Positions 34,162-43,391 of a stretch of DNA of 64,000 bases are shown in pieces. How positions within the stretch are numbered: the first letter of the stretch is position 1; every line of letters starts with the position of its first letter. Under the pieces are notes generated by a model that did no database searches, was not told the origin of the DNA, and was given only the letters and a program-made list of their open reading frames with translations. The DNA is from a virus. Both the position numbers and the translations under genes were made by a program. Where the stretch lies: positions 80,481-144,480 of IMG/VR virus record IMGVR_UViG_3300046003_004989. One strand, written 5' to 3'.

Positions 34162-34932
34162 TTATTTAGCAGCACCAACCCCTTTTAATTGAGGATATTT
34201 CTTAAGAACGGCAGCAACTACTTCTTTTTTAATGTCTTTGTATTGTGGCCATGTAGCCCAAACTAATGCAGTTTTTGCATGTTTTTCGTCATGTATTGGC
34301 CAAGATCTTTTATCAGGGAATATGAAGTCTTCTGGTTTTAATTTTTCTTTCTCTGCTGGAGAAAGACCTTCAAGAACTTTATGATAATCTAAAACGCTTT
34401 CAAGAACTTCATCTTCAATACCTTCGATATCGAATTCTAAAGATTCAGAAAGAATTTTCTTGATTTTCTCTAATTTTTGAGCATCTTTTAAAGCCGATTG
34501 AAGAGCTTGTACCTTAGCTGATTCTTCATCTTCTTCAGGTTTTTTAGTTTCTTCTTCGTCTTTTTCTGGCTCAGTTTCACCTTTCTTAAGCTTATCTAAT
34601 GCAGCTTTAACATCTACATCTGGTTTTGCTTTTGAAGGATCTATACCTTTTGCTAGATCTGATGCGTCTGCTTTAAGGATATCGTCAGCTTCATCTAATG
34701 ATTGAAGTGCTTCGAAGTCAATTGATTCACCTAAAAATACTTTTGACATAACTCGAACTTTACGTTCTTCGTCAATGCCTATAGTAGTTAAAAATAGATA
34801 AATTTGTTCAGGTGTTTTTCCTTCAGAAGCTAATTTGCTAACGATAGGGAAAAGAGATCCTGCACCGTAGTATGAATACTGTCCAGCTAGATTCTCGTTC
34901 ACAAATTCTGTGTATGATTTAATAAGTCCCAT
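34162..34932 (-). CDS. Tagged internal-protein candidate, 256 aa
   Basis: Starts MGLIKSYTEFVNENLAGQ, with a predicted cut after VNE. The middle is a charged low-complexity linker (EPEKDEEETKKPEEDEE). The C-terminal ~50 residues (FIFPDKRSWPIHDEKHAKTA, then LVWATWPQYKDIKKEVVAA) match a small helical domain common in phage head and tail proteins, with a P-D-x-R-x-x-P-I-x-D core. A late-type motif precedes it. Confidence 0.8.
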   Translation of the reverse strand: MGLIKSYTEFVNENLAGQYSYYGAGSLFPIVSKLASEGKTPEQIYLFLTTIGIDEERKVRVMSKVFLGESIDFEALQSLDEADDILKADASDLAKGIDPSKAKPDVDVKAALDKLKKGETEPEKDEEETKKPEEDEESAKVQALQSALKDAQKLEKIKKILSESLEFDIEGIEDEVLESVLDYHKVLEGLSPAEKEKLKPEDFIFPDKRSWPIHDEKHAKTALVWATWPQYKDIKKEVVAAVLKKYPQLKGVGAAK

Positions 34933-34945
34933 CGACTAAATTTTT

Positions 34946-34958
34946 ATTTATATATCTC
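34946..34958 (-). promoter_or_regulatory. Late promoter of the 34162-34932 gene
   Basis: GAGATATATAAAT on the minus strand, 13 bases before the ATG; it contains both GATATATAA and TATAAAT. Confidence 0.6.
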
Positions 34959-34974
34959 TCCTAATAGTTATCGA

Positions 34975-35898
34975 TTAACTAGTTGGACCAGTTTCGGTAG
35001 GAGGAAGGTTTGTACTTGGATTTATTGGCCAAAATGGACCGTTTAGTGTTGGATCGTCATAAGCTGCATTCAACATAGGATTGTAACCGACTGTATTTGA
35101 GGCTCCTGTTGTACCTGATGCTCCAGGAACACCGATATTTCCGAGGAGTGCAGAAGCACCTCCACCCGAAGGACCCATCATAAGTGGCGGTATGAAAGTT
35201 GTTGCTTGGAATGAAGCCATATTCGTACCAGCAAATATTGTAGTTTCTGGTTTGAAGACTGGTATATGAGATTTAATTTGAACCGAGAAAGTTACTTTAT
35301 ACTCTTTTTTATCAGAGAATGAGAATTCTACAGTTCTCTCTTGTGTATAATCATCAGGGAATGTGATTAAGCAAGGGATTCTCGTATAAGCTATATCGAC
35401 TTGATATGCTTTTGCTTTATAGAATGTTCGAATGATTGCTTCCGAACATTTTAACTGATCCAAAATTGAATCGACTGTTATTTCAACAGAAAGATCCATG
35501 GTGATAGGCACCATGAAAGCTTCTGTATTATATGTGTTTAGAGTTCCATCGTCTTCTTGCTTTAAGTGTTGCATTCGGACGTATTTATTAACAATAGCTT
35601 GAGTTTCTATAGAAAATGATTCAAAATTAACTACTCCTCTCGGGATTTGATTATAGAATGCTTCTGCATGTAAATTTTCTGGATCGAAGTCTATGTTATT
35701 CAAGAAGTTATCTTGCAAATATCTCTCAGAACCTGTAGTAGAAAAGTAAAAAGGGACGTTTATTTTTCTCTTATCGGCAACAGCTATTCCAATTTGATTG
35801 TTCCAGTTAATGTTATCCGAAAGGGTAGCCAAACATCCAATCAGAATGTTTCTAATAGATACGTCGTCTTTATTAAAATGTAAGTCATATACAGACAT
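34975..35898 (-). CDS. Putative tail sheath stabiliser / neck protein (gp15-like)
   Basis: This 307-residue protein has a core (FMVPITMDLSVEITVDSIL, QLKCSEAIIRTFYKAKAY, ERTVEFSFSDKKEYKVTFSV) that resembles the strand-helix-strand pattern of T4 gp15-type tail completion proteins, which cap the tube and stabilise the sheath. The start (NILIGCLATLSDNINWNNQIGIAVADKR) also fits that family. The C-terminal 80 residues are Pro/Gly-rich and probably flexible. It has its own late-type promoter although it sits beside recombination genes. The gp15 assignment is tentative; a virion role is more secure. Confidence 0.7.
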   Translation of the reverse strand: MSVYDLHFNKDDVSIRNILIGCLATLSDNINWNNQIGIAVADKRKINVPFYFSTTGSERYLQDNFLNNIDFDPENLHAEAFYNQIPRGVVNFESFSIETQAIVNKYVRMQHLKQEDDGTLNTYNTEAFMVPITMDLSVEITVDSILDQLKCSEAIIRTFYKAKAYQVDIAYTRIPCLITFPDDYTQERTVEFSFSDKKEYKVTFSVQIKSHIPVFKPETTIFAGTNMASFQATTFIPPLMMGPSGGGASALLGNIGVPGASGTTGASNTVGYNPMLNAAYDDPTLNGPFWPINPSTNLPPTETGPTS

Positions 35899-35915
35899 TG
35901 ATCGCTAATTTGTTT

Positions 35916-35926
35916 AGTTATATATC
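35916..35926 (-). promoter_or_regulatory. Late promoter of the 34975-35898 gene
   Basis: GATATATAACT on the minus strand, 17 bases before the ATG, right after the gp46 stop. Confidence 0.6.
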
Positions 35927-35934
35927 ATCACTAA

Positions 35935-37605
35935 TTACGTGATGTTTTCTATGATTAGCTTAGAGAATCCGCCTTCTTTTACAGCTTCTACTTTCTTATC
36001 GAAAAGTTCGGTTGGTAATTCTGTATGATTGATAACCCAAGTGTTTAGGTGATTTTCTTTCGATACTTCACTTAAGATTTTGATAATCTCATAAACTCCT
36101 GCAGAATCTACGGATGAGAAAATTTCATCCAAGAATAAAATGTTGAGTGAAGGATAACGAATTTTAAGCATCTTTAGAAGAGCAATAATAATGATAAAGT
36201 CAGCTTTCTTTCTTTCACCTGTAGACATACTACGAGGATTGATTTCTTCACCGAGAGCATTGATTACACAATCAAACTTGTCATTGAATTTTACTGAATA
36301 AGGAAGATGCATTTGTTTGCTCATATTAGCTATCGATTGATTCAATGACGGTAGAATCGTTTTCATAGCTAAGTTCTTTACTCCGTCATCACCTAAAACC
36401 GATTCAACAGTTTCGAGGAATGCATCATCGATTGCTTTTTCTGAATGGGATTTTCTCTTCTCTTCTTTTTTTCCTACGTTTTCAATAACTAATTGTTGTA
36501 GATATTCAGAGTCCAATTCTTTCGATTCATTAACAGCTTTATCAACTTCTCGTTTGTATTGATTTATCATCATATTCACACGAACAATTGAAGACTCAAG
36601 TTCTTTTACTTTAGTTCCGATAGTTTTAACCTTTTCGGTTCCATCTTTTAGTTCAGTTCGTAAAGTATCGAATTTACTCTTTTTAGAGGTTTTCTGTTCT
36701 TCTAGTTCTGATTTGTGATGATGGTGTTCATCGGTATCTAGAGATGAACCACATGTAGGACATTGTGAATTTTCATATAGGTTGATTTTTTCATCTATCG
36801 ATTTCAATTCATAACCTAGCTTAGAGAATTCTTGTTTCTTTGATTCGAAATTAGTTGTTACTCGAGTTTCAAGTTCTTTGATTTTGACTAAGTCACCTTC
36901 TACTTTTTTCTTATTTTCGATTAGCTCTTCAATCTTTTCTTTGAACTCTTGAATCAATTTAGTTTTATCCTCTTTCTTAGCTTCTTCTAGATTTTTAATC
37001 TTTTCTGATACTGAAGTAATTGTATCTTCAATAATTCCTAACTCATCGGACAAAGTCTTAATTGCATCTTTGATTTCTTTTCTTTCATGTCGGATAGAAT
37101 CTTTCATTTGATTGATTACTGTGAATCCGAAAAGGCGATCTATGATGTTACGTTTGTCACCTGGAGACATCGTAAGGAATGAACGGAAGTCATTAATAGA
37201 TAACACAATGATGTTCTTGAAAACCTGATACGGGATGTCGAAAAGCTCAATTTCTAGATAGTCTTGAACGTTCGAGTTTCCTGCAGTTTCGTAAGGTACG
37301 CCATCGATAATTACTTCAAATAGACCTGGCGATACACCACGTACAATTTCTATTTTCTTATTACGGCTTTTAATTACGATTCTACACCAAAGGTTTTTAT
37401 TGATACGATTAGGTAGATCCGATTTATTCTTTCTTTCAATTCTTCCATAAAGAGCAAATGTAATAACCTCGGCAATCGTAGATTTACCATGGCCATTACC
37501 ACCGAGAAGCAAGTACAAGTCTCCCTGATCATTTTCAAATTCTACGTGAGATATAGAATTTCCATAGGAGTTGAAATTCCTCCATTCAATTGATTGTATT
37601 TTCAT
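35935..37605 (-). CDS. 46: Recombination nuclease ATPase subunit (gp46, Rad50/SbcC-like)
   Basis: A 556-residue SMC-type ATPase that works with gp47 to resect DNA ends for recombination-dependent replication. Walker A GGNGHGKST is at residues 35-43, the zinc hook CPTC at 282-285 in the middle of a long coiled coil, the signature motif MSTGERKKADFI near residue 460, and Walker B ILFLDEIFSSVD near 500. Length matches T4 gp46 (560). The gp47 stop overlaps its ATG by one base. Confidence 0.95.
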   Translation of the reverse strand: MKIQSIEWRNFNSYGNSISHVEFENDQGDLYLLLGGNGHGKSTIAEVITFALYGRIERKNKSDLPNRINKNLWCRIVIKSRNKKIEIVRGVSPGLFEVIIDGVPYETAGNSNVQDYLEIELFDIPYQVFKNIIVLSINDFRSFLTMSPGDKRNIIDRLFGFTVINQMKDSIRHERKEIKDAIKTLSDELGIIEDTITSVSEKIKNLEEAKKEDKTKLIQEFKEKIEELIENKKKVEGDLVKIKELETRVTTNFESKKQEFSKLGYELKSIDEKINLYENSQCPTCGSSLDTDEHHHHKSELEEQKTSKKSKFDTLRTELKDGTEKVKTIGTKVKELESSIVRVNMMINQYKREVDKAVNESKELDSEYLQQLVIENVGKKEEKRKSHSEKAIDDAFLETVESVLGDDGVKNLAMKTILPSLNQSIANMSKQMHLPYSVKFNDKFDCVINALGEEINPRSMSTGERKKADFIIIIALLKMLKIRYPSLNILFLDEIFSSVDSAGVYEIIKILSEVSKENHLNTWVINHTELPTELFDKKVEAVKEGGFSKLIIENIT

Positions 37606-38699
37606 TAGTCTCTTACTTCTTTAATTACTGAGGTGTAAAGGTTATTAATTTTATGCATAACTTTATCTTTAGTACTGTCATCCAATGTTGAGATACGTCT
37701 AACATATTTTTCACACAACCCATAAATGTTAAATGATTCATCTTCCAATTCATCGAATAGATCTCCTTCTGAATTTGATTCATCTTCAAATGGAATTACC
37801 TCTAATTTCTTTGTTATTTCGCTTAGAATATCAATGATAGGATTGATCTGAAATTTCAACAGGAAGCTAGAAGGGACATACAGGTCAACTCGATTGTTCG
37901 TACAGATATCCTTTAGTTCTCCAACAGATTTGTCCAAGAATTTATTCAGATAGACTCTGATGAACTTCGGAGAGTATGTATTTTCGATAAATTCTTCCGT
38001 TCCTTCGTTTATGTCTAGGATATACCAACCTTTCTGATTACCTGCATCAGACCTAGTCATTTGATAAGGGTTACCTACCATTGTAACATTCCCTCGGTGT
38101 TGACCCCAGTGAATGTGTCCCGAATAAACTCTACGGAAATTAACTAAGTCAGATATTCCAAGACCTTCTTCAACGTTTCTACCGTTATCGAATTTTAAAT
38201 TTCGGATATTCGTATGACAGAAGAGATAGTGCAATTCTTGTACTTTATACTCTTCTAAACATCTTAATTCCTCTTCTTCGTTAGTTCTCCAAGGCATAAA
38301 AAGTGCTTTAGTTTCACCAAAATCAGCAACTACTGGTTCTTTGATGATATGCACTTTAGGGATGTACTTTAAACAATCAAGAGAAGAAACATCATTAGTT
38401 GTCTTTCTCATGACATCGTGATTTCCAGCAATAACATAGATTCCGTCTACGAAGATTTTTGATAGCTCTTCGAATAATCTAATTCCTTCATGTAATACAA
38501 GTAGATTTACAGATTGTCTATTATCAAATACGTCTCCACAATGAATGAGGATGTCTCCAGGTCTGTAATTTTCTTTAGCTTTAGGTATGAAGTCTTGATA
38601 GAACCAATCTCTCATTACGTCTAGCCATTCTACGGAATTTGAACGAGCACCTAAATGTGTGTCCGATACTATAAATGCGCGTTTAGCTTCAATTTTCAT
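37605..38699 (-). CDS. 47: Recombination nuclease (gp47, Mre11/SbcD-like)
   Basis: This 364-residue metallophosphatase is the nuclease partner of gp46. Conserved motifs are SDTHLGAR (residues 12-19), ILIHCGDVFDNRQSV, VIAGNHDVMRKT, the histidine pair YLFCHTNIRN, and VYSGHIHWGQHRG. T4 gp47 has 339 residues. It is followed directly by gp46 and preceded by the 157-residue unknown gene. Confidence 0.95.
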   Translation of the reverse strand: MKIEAKRAFIVSDTHLGARSNSVEWLDVMRDWFYQDFIPKAKENYRPGDILIHCGDVFDNRQSVNLLVLHEGIRLFEELSKIFVDGIYVIAGNHDVMRKTTNDVSSLDCLKYIPKVHIIKEPVVADFGETKALFMPWRTNEEEELRCLEEYKVQELHYLFCHTNIRNLKFDNGRNVEEGLGISDLVNFRRVYSGHIHWGQHRGNVTMVGNPYQMTRSDAGNQKGWYILDINEGTEEFIENTYSPKFIRVYLNKFLDKSVGELKDICTNNRVDLYVPSSFLLKFQINPIIDILSEITKKLEVIPFEDESNSEGDLFDELEDESFNIYGLCEKYVRRISTLDDSTKDKVMHKINNLYTSVIKEVRD

Positions 38700-38700
38700 A

Positions 38701-39174
38701 TTAGAACAGGGTTTTACTCTTTTTGAGATAGCCTCTACTTTTCAATTCTGTTATCAATTCTGTCTTAAATAGATTTGATAGAGATTCATAAAATTTGTCT
38801 GCGTTTACGTCAAACATTGATGAAATGATAGAGAAAATTTCAATTCGAGGTTCATTTGCTAAGTGAGTTGTTACGTAAGAATAAACATCATTAATGTCAC
38901 TCTTATTCATTTTTTTGAAGTTACCTGCTTCATCAGCTTTTAAAAAACGATCAAATCGTCTTTCGTTTGAGATTAAAGATTCAACTTTAACCAGTATGAG
39001 TTTTTCATCTAATGTATATTCGTAAGATTTCTGTTCCATTGAAGGATCGACTTTAAATTCGATCGCTGTTGTGTCAATTTCTATTTCGTCATATGTATTG
39101 TCAAAGATTTTATCTCTCTTAACTACTGGTTCGTCGTCTTCAAAATTTTCTATTTCGTCATTTTGATTAAACAT
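38701..39174 (-). CDS. Hypothetical protein with acidic N-terminus and Leu-Phe tail, 157 aa
   Basis: The first 45 residues are acidic and probably disordered (NDEIENFEDDEPVVKRDK), followed by a helical domain (DEKLILVKVESLISNERRFD, EIFSIISSMFDVNADKFYE). It ends KKSKTLF, one of four C-terminal Leu-Phe ends in this window that may bind the clamp. It lies between helicase gp41 and gp47. T4 has gp33, a small late-transcription coactivator with a C-terminal clamp-binding motif; that role is possible but unproven. Confidence 0.78.
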   Translation of the reverse strand: MFNQNDEIENFEDDEPVVKRDKIFDNTYDEIEIDTTAIEFKVDPSMEQKSYEYTLDEKLILVKVESLISNERRFDRFLKADEAGNFKKMNKSDINDVYSYVTTHLANEPRIEIFSIISSMFDVNADKFYESLSNLFKTELITELKSRGYLKKSKTLF

Positions 39175-39178
39175 GTCT

Positions 39179-40477
39179 TTATATTGTTGAGTTTACAATA
39201 GTGTCTGTTTCTAGTAGTCGCATATATGTGTAGTCTATACGATAGAGACATCTACTGTTTTTACCTGTACCGTTACGTACTTTCAGGATTTTTAACCAAT
39301 ACTCGTTATTCATGTGCATTGATGAATCTTGAATGATACCGTAAATGATATCGGCAGTGTGTGATAAACCGGCAGATTCTGCGATATGTCCCATTGTTAA
39401 TTCAGTTGAGTCATATCCACCACGGTTAATTTGAGTTGCGGTGATAACTACCCATTCGTTTCGAACAGCCATAGCTCGAAGATCTTCTGCAATTTGCTTG
39501 ATCTTCATATATGTGTTTTCAGTGTTGGGATTTCTGTGATTAGCTAAGATGTTAATGTAGTCAATAACAATTGCTTTCAACTTAATTCCATTTACTGCTT
39601 CCAATTCTTTCAAATAAGATTCAATATCTGGAACTGATGCTTGTGATGTTGGATATTCTTTTACGAAAAGATTTCCTGGTGGAATTACACCATTAGTCAA
39701 TTGGCCTAATCTACTCTTAATAAAGTTAGGTTGTTTTGATAGCTTTTCGTATTCCGAAACTTTAACATTCAATAAGTTAGCACCTATACGATGAATGAAG
39801 TCGATATCCGCCATTTCCGCAGTGATTACTGCTACGTCATAACCTGCTTTAACGTAATTTACGGCATCGTTTGCCAACCAAATAGATTTACCGATGTTTT
39901 GTTCACCTGCATAAACAACTAGGGATTTTGTACGATATCCACCTGTGGATTGATCGATCCAATTATGACCTGTTGTTATTTTGGAATTTGATTCTGGTAT
40001 ATGTGATTCAGCTTCAAAGAAATTCTTACCTAGGTTTTGATTGAAGGTAATTGAATTTCTATCGTTGATAAGGTTTTTAACCGTATTGATGACGTCTTTA
40101 ACATTGTTAGGATTTACTTTTACCGTTTTAACGTATTCAAGAGTATCGATCAATGATCGGTCTAATGATTTCCAAAGAATCCATGATTGACAAGTTTCTT
40201 GTACCCATTCTGAATCATAAGCACTTATTGGTTCGTCAAACACTAAGTCAATGACTGAATCAGTGACTTTTTCTTTGAATTTTTCTTGTTTGGAAACTAT
40301 TTTAAGCTGTTCTTCTGAAGGGACTTGATTGAATCTATCATAGAATTGCTTGGTGATTGTATGTAAAGTTCCGATCTGATCATTCTCGTAAAATGAGTCA
40401 TTTATGTTTTTGAGGTATTTTGGATTTTCTCTCGTATAGAGATAGAAGACTTTTTCAAATTCTGCGGAACCTATCAT
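39179..40477 (-). CDS. 41: Replicative DNA helicase (gp41, DnaB-like)
   Basis: A 432-residue RecA-fold hexameric helicase that unwinds DNA ahead of the fork and carries the primase. Walker A GEQNIGKS is at residues 191-198 and Walker B AIVIDYINILAN near 305. WVVITATQINRGGYDSTELTMG, with AESAGLSHTADIIYGI after it, is the DnaB-type motif region with the sensor Gln. T4 gp41 has 475 residues. Confidence 0.92.
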   Translation of the reverse strand: MIGSAEFEKVFYLYTRENPKYLKNINDSFYENDQIGTLHTITKQFYDRFNQVPSEEQLKIVSKQEKFKEKVTDSVIDLVFDEPISAYDSEWVQETCQSWILWKSLDRSLIDTLEYVKTVKVNPNNVKDVINTVKNLINDRNSITFNQNLGKNFFEAESHIPESNSKITTGHNWIDQSTGGYRTKSLVVYAGEQNIGKSIWLANDAVNYVKAGYDVAVITAEMADIDFIHRIGANLLNVKVSEYEKLSKQPNFIKSRLGQLTNGVIPPGNLFVKEYPTSQASVPDIESYLKELEAVNGIKLKAIVIDYINILANHRNPNTENTYMKIKQIAEDLRAMAVRNEWVVITATQINRGGYDSTELTMGHIAESAGLSHTADIIYGIIQDSSMHMNNEYWLKILKVRNGTGKNSRCLYRIDYTYMRLLETDTIVNSTI

Positions 40478-40487
40478 GTTTATTTTT

Positions 40488-40814
40488 TTATATGAGTTCT
40501 TTACTATTTAGTATTTCGTAGTATGTGGTAAAACGTGTATTTTTAACTACTTTGATTGTGTCAGAAGCGAGAAGAGATTCGAGAAGACTTTTAGTCGTCT
40601 TCTCGTCTCCGTTTAATTTCTCTTTAAGAACAACGTCAGTAAAACAAGTATTGCCGGTTTCATCAACCGCTCGATATTCATGAATGAAGTGCTTACCACC
40701 TTCATTATAGAACCAATTCGACATCAAATAGACGAAGTCTTCAGTTGTCGGATATCCTGGTTCATCTCTAAATGAGCCTATCAAATACTTGATTTTGATA
40801 TTGTTGTTATTCAT
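40488..40814 (-). CDS. Hypothetical protein, 108 aa
   Basis: I use the ATG at 40814 (MNNNNIKIKYL), which overlaps the UvsX stop by 8 bases; ATG at 40823 and TTG at 40829 are in-frame alternatives. The protein is alpha/beta with a helical C-terminus (TTKSLLESLLASDTIKVVK). No family is recognised. Position between uvsX and gene 41 suggests a replication or recombination accessory. Confidence 0.72.
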   Translation of the reverse strand: MNNNNIKIKYLIGSFRDEPGYPTTEDFVYLMSNWFYNEGGKHFIHEYRAVDETGNTCFTDVVLKEKLNGDEKTTKSLLESLLASDTIKVVKNTRFTTYYEILNSKELI

Positions 40815-41994
40815 CTTCGTCATTTCCAATTAAGAATTGTTCAACTTCTTCGGCTTCATTAGCATCGATACCATAGCTGAACTTCGCTTTAATTTTCTTA
40901 TCGTTGATTTGTGAAAGAACATCATGATTGAATACTTCAGCAGTGAATAATTCATAAGGAGAAACTCCTCTGCCTAAGTGTTTTACGATGAAGTTACGAG
41001 CTGTTTCTTTCCCAACGAAATATTTAGTCTCACCTTCAACTTGGAATGGATGAGCACTTGCTTGATCTTTCTCAGATAGCTTATCATAATCTTTCTGATT
41101 AATGATATTACCTTTTTGAATTCCACAAGTTTCCCAATCGATGTATTCTTCCATACCGATGTAAGGATTCATACCTCTGTCCCAACGAATATGGAACTTG
41201 ATTGGAATAGGTTTACCGAAACGATTTTTCAAAGTCTTAACCGAGACAATGATACCTGTTTGAACTGTACCTTCTTTAATTTGAGCTTTTGAAAGAGCTA
41301 GAATTACAGAAGCAGAATAAACAAGACCTCCACCACCTGAAAGGTTAATCGTCGGGAACATACCAGTAGATGCGTATGTGTGATTGGTGAATAGGAATGG
41401 TATTCCAAGACCTGTTAAATCGGAAGTGATAATACGGAATAGTGAACGAACCATTTTAGCACGAGTCATATCGGCTGCTGTGTTTCCACTTTGTGCATCA
41501 TCAATTTCTTTCGTAGTTGCAAGCATCCCTAATGAATCTAAACAGATTGCAATTTTAGGAGTTTTGAAACCTTTCTCTTTAGCTTCCATCATTCTCTTAC
41601 AAAGAGTTGTAATAGATGTACGGAATCTAGCAAGGTCAGACATCGGTTGATGATCGAAACGATCTGGATCAACACCAAAGTTTTGAATGTTATCCACGTC
41701 TACAGCACCTTCTGTATCATAATAGATGACATAATAACCTTTAGCTTGTAATTCTCGACACATATTTAGCATCAAGAAAGTCTTTCCTGTACCTGATTCA
41801 CCTGCTAAACAGATAGTACGGTTGTTTGGAATACCACCAAATAGATCTCCAGAGAATACCGCATTTAAGTGATAGTTACCTGTGTCAATCCACTCGGTGA
41901 TTTTTGAGAAGTCATTTTTACTAATGACATCTCCAAAAGGGTTGATTTTCTTTAACTCCTTTTGTAGTTCTAGGATTGAATACTCTTTACTCAT
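40807..41994 (-). CDS. uvsX: RecA-like recombinase UvsX
   Basis: This 395-residue protein (T4 UvsX: 391) forms filaments on ssDNA and catalyses strand invasion. Walker A GESGTGKT is at residues 65-72; the Walker B strand is KIAICLDSLGML. The loop with NTAADMTRAKMVRSLFRII and the L2-like sequence ASTGMFPTINLSGGGGLVYSAS are characteristic of phage UvsX. The C-terminus is acidic (NEAEEVEQFLIGNDEDE), as in RecA-type proteins. Confidence 0.93.
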   Translation of the reverse strand: MSKEYSILELQKELKKINPFGDVISKNDFSKITEWIDTGNYHLNAVFSGDLFGGIPNNRTICLAGESGTGKTFLMLNMCRELQAKGYYVIYYDTEGAVDVDNIQNFGVDPDRFDHQPMSDLARFRTSITTLCKRMMEAKEKGFKTPKIAICLDSLGMLATTKEIDDAQSGNTAADMTRAKMVRSLFRIITSDLTGLGIPFLFTNHTYASTGMFPTINLSGGGGLVYSASVILALSKAQIKEGTVQTGIIVSVKTLKNRFGKPIPIKFHIRWDRGMNPYIGMEEYIDWETCGIQKGNIINQKDYDKLSEKDQASAHPFQVEGETKYFVGKETARNFIVKHLGRGVSPYELFTAEVFNHDVLSQINDKKIKAKFSYGIDANEAEEVEQFLIGNDEDE

Positions 41995-42024
41995 TTTTAC
42001 TTACTTTTTTTCTTTAGTTGTTAT

Positions 42025-43221
42025 TTAGAATAGTCCACCAACCGTATAAGCGAGAGAAGGATGCAAAGGTGGCAAGCCTGCTGGTACGATAATTCGGTTA
42101 AGAGGATCTAAAATTGTTTTTTGGAATTGAACTTCGAGATTCATTTTTGGTGCAAATTCAATTGGATAATTTCCAGCTTTATAAGCGAAAACATCACAAA
42201 ATTGATCAGATGAATGATACCATTTTACTTTGTCACCACCACGAATAAGTTCATATTTACCTTTCAATCTATCTTCTTGATTAAGTAGATAGTTATGATA
42301 ACCACCTGCTCGAACATGGATAGGTGTTCCTGATTTCAATTCTAATCTATCTTGGTCATTTAAGATAAATTTATTGTATTCAGATATACCACGAGTCATC
42401 GAGATTTTTTCGATATTGGAAAGCTTGAATTCAGTTTTGATTTCTTTAATTAGCTTAACCAAATCTTGATTGTCTTTTGATGTGATTTTTGTTTTCGAAA
42501 AGATGTACTTTACGGCATCAATTAACTTTTGTCTACAGAAAGGTGGTGTAGACGATTGGATAATTTCTAGTCCTGTAGTTTTGATGTATGTTAGATTGTC
42601 ATAATCTTTACCATCTTTCCAAATGATATTTTGAATGTATTTCTTTTTAGCTACCCAAATAGCATTCTCTGCAATTGTTTCTAACTCGAAATCTAAGTGA
42701 TTATCTGTGTGTCTAGATTCTGCATAATCATCAAGTACTTTCTTAATATAAGCAGCTAAACGATTTGCATTTAGAGTTAAAACGAATTCCTTTACAGTTC
42801 CTTGCCAATTAACAGCTTCCATTACTTCTTCAAAAATTAAGTAACCTGAATCAGTATCGGTATATTTCCATACTTGACCTTTGATAGGACGAACTTCCCA
42901 ATCTGGTTTAACGAGTAATTTTTCATGAAGAGCTTTGTCTTTATGAAAGAATTCTTTGAAATATCGATCAACCATTTTTTCGGTGAATCGGATTGCATCT
43001 TGTCCTTGTAAAGTTACAGTTTCAGCGATTGCAATGTTATAGAAGTGAAAATACTCATTGGCGAAGGCACCATAAATTGAGTTAATGATTAATTTGATTG
43101 CTTGCTCTGAAGAATAACATCTCAAAGATTCGGTCTTTAATGCATCAATATCTTCTGGTGATAGAGTAGAAAAGTCTAATTCGTTAATTTTTTCTACTGT
43201 TAGAGAGCTTGTATTAATCAT
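42025..43221 (-). CDS. 43B: DNA polymerase family B, C-terminal half (gp43B)
   Basis: This 398-residue protein has the second half of a family B polymerase: motif B in CYSSEQAIKLIINSIYGAFAN (Lys and NSxYG present), motif C KYTDTDSGYL with the two catalytic Asp, then the thumb. Motif A and the exonuclease are missing; they are in the gene at 48872-50263. The split falls in the fingers domain. A start-like segment MINTSSLTVEKINELDFST precedes motif B. It ends SLAYTVGGLF; Leu-Phe tails in polymerases often bind the clamp. Together with 43A the length is 861, close to T4 gp43 (898), so the pair is probably active as a heterodimer. Confidence 0.92.
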   Translation of the reverse strand: MINTSSLTVEKINELDFSTLSPEDIDALKTESLRCYSSEQAIKLIINSIYGAFANEYFHFYNIAIAETVTLQGQDAIRFTEKMVDRYFKEFFHKDKALHEKLLVKPDWEVRPIKGQVWKYTDTDSGYLIFEEVMEAVNWQGTVKEFVLTLNANRLAAYIKKVLDDYAESRHTDNHLDFELETIAENAIWVAKKKYIQNIIWKDGKDYDNLTYIKTTGLEIIQSSTPPFCRQKLIDAVKYIFSKTKITSKDNQDLVKLIKEIKTEFKLSNIEKISMTRGISEYNKFILNDQDRLELKSGTPIHVRAGGYHNYLLNQEDRLKGKYELIRGGDKVKWYHSSDQFCDVFAYKAGNYPIEFAPKMNLEVQFQKTILDPLNRIIVPAGLPPLHPSLAYTVGGLF

Positions 43222-43390
43222 GTTTTTCTATTTTATGAGCTTCTAATAATTCTTCGATTGTATCATAAGTCTCTAGAGTTTTCATCTTTGATCTATCGTT
43301 TAGATAGAGACCTTGTTCTGATCTTTCGAAAGCATTCCAAGTCTTATCGTATTCATTAAAATGAATGTATTTACTATAGAGTTTGTACAT
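43214..43390 (-). CDS. Small hypothetical protein, 58 aa
   Basis: A short frame from the ATG at 43390: MYKLYSKYIHFNEYDKTW, then a charged helix ending AHKIEKHD. It starts directly after the clamp gene stop and overlaps the gp43B start by 8 bases (ATGATTAA), so it fits the operon exactly. It is too short to classify. Confidence 0.65.
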   Translation of the reverse strand: MYKLYSKYIHFNEYDKTWNAFERSEQGLYLNDRSKMKTLETYDTIEELLEAHKIEKHD

Positions 43391-43391
43391 A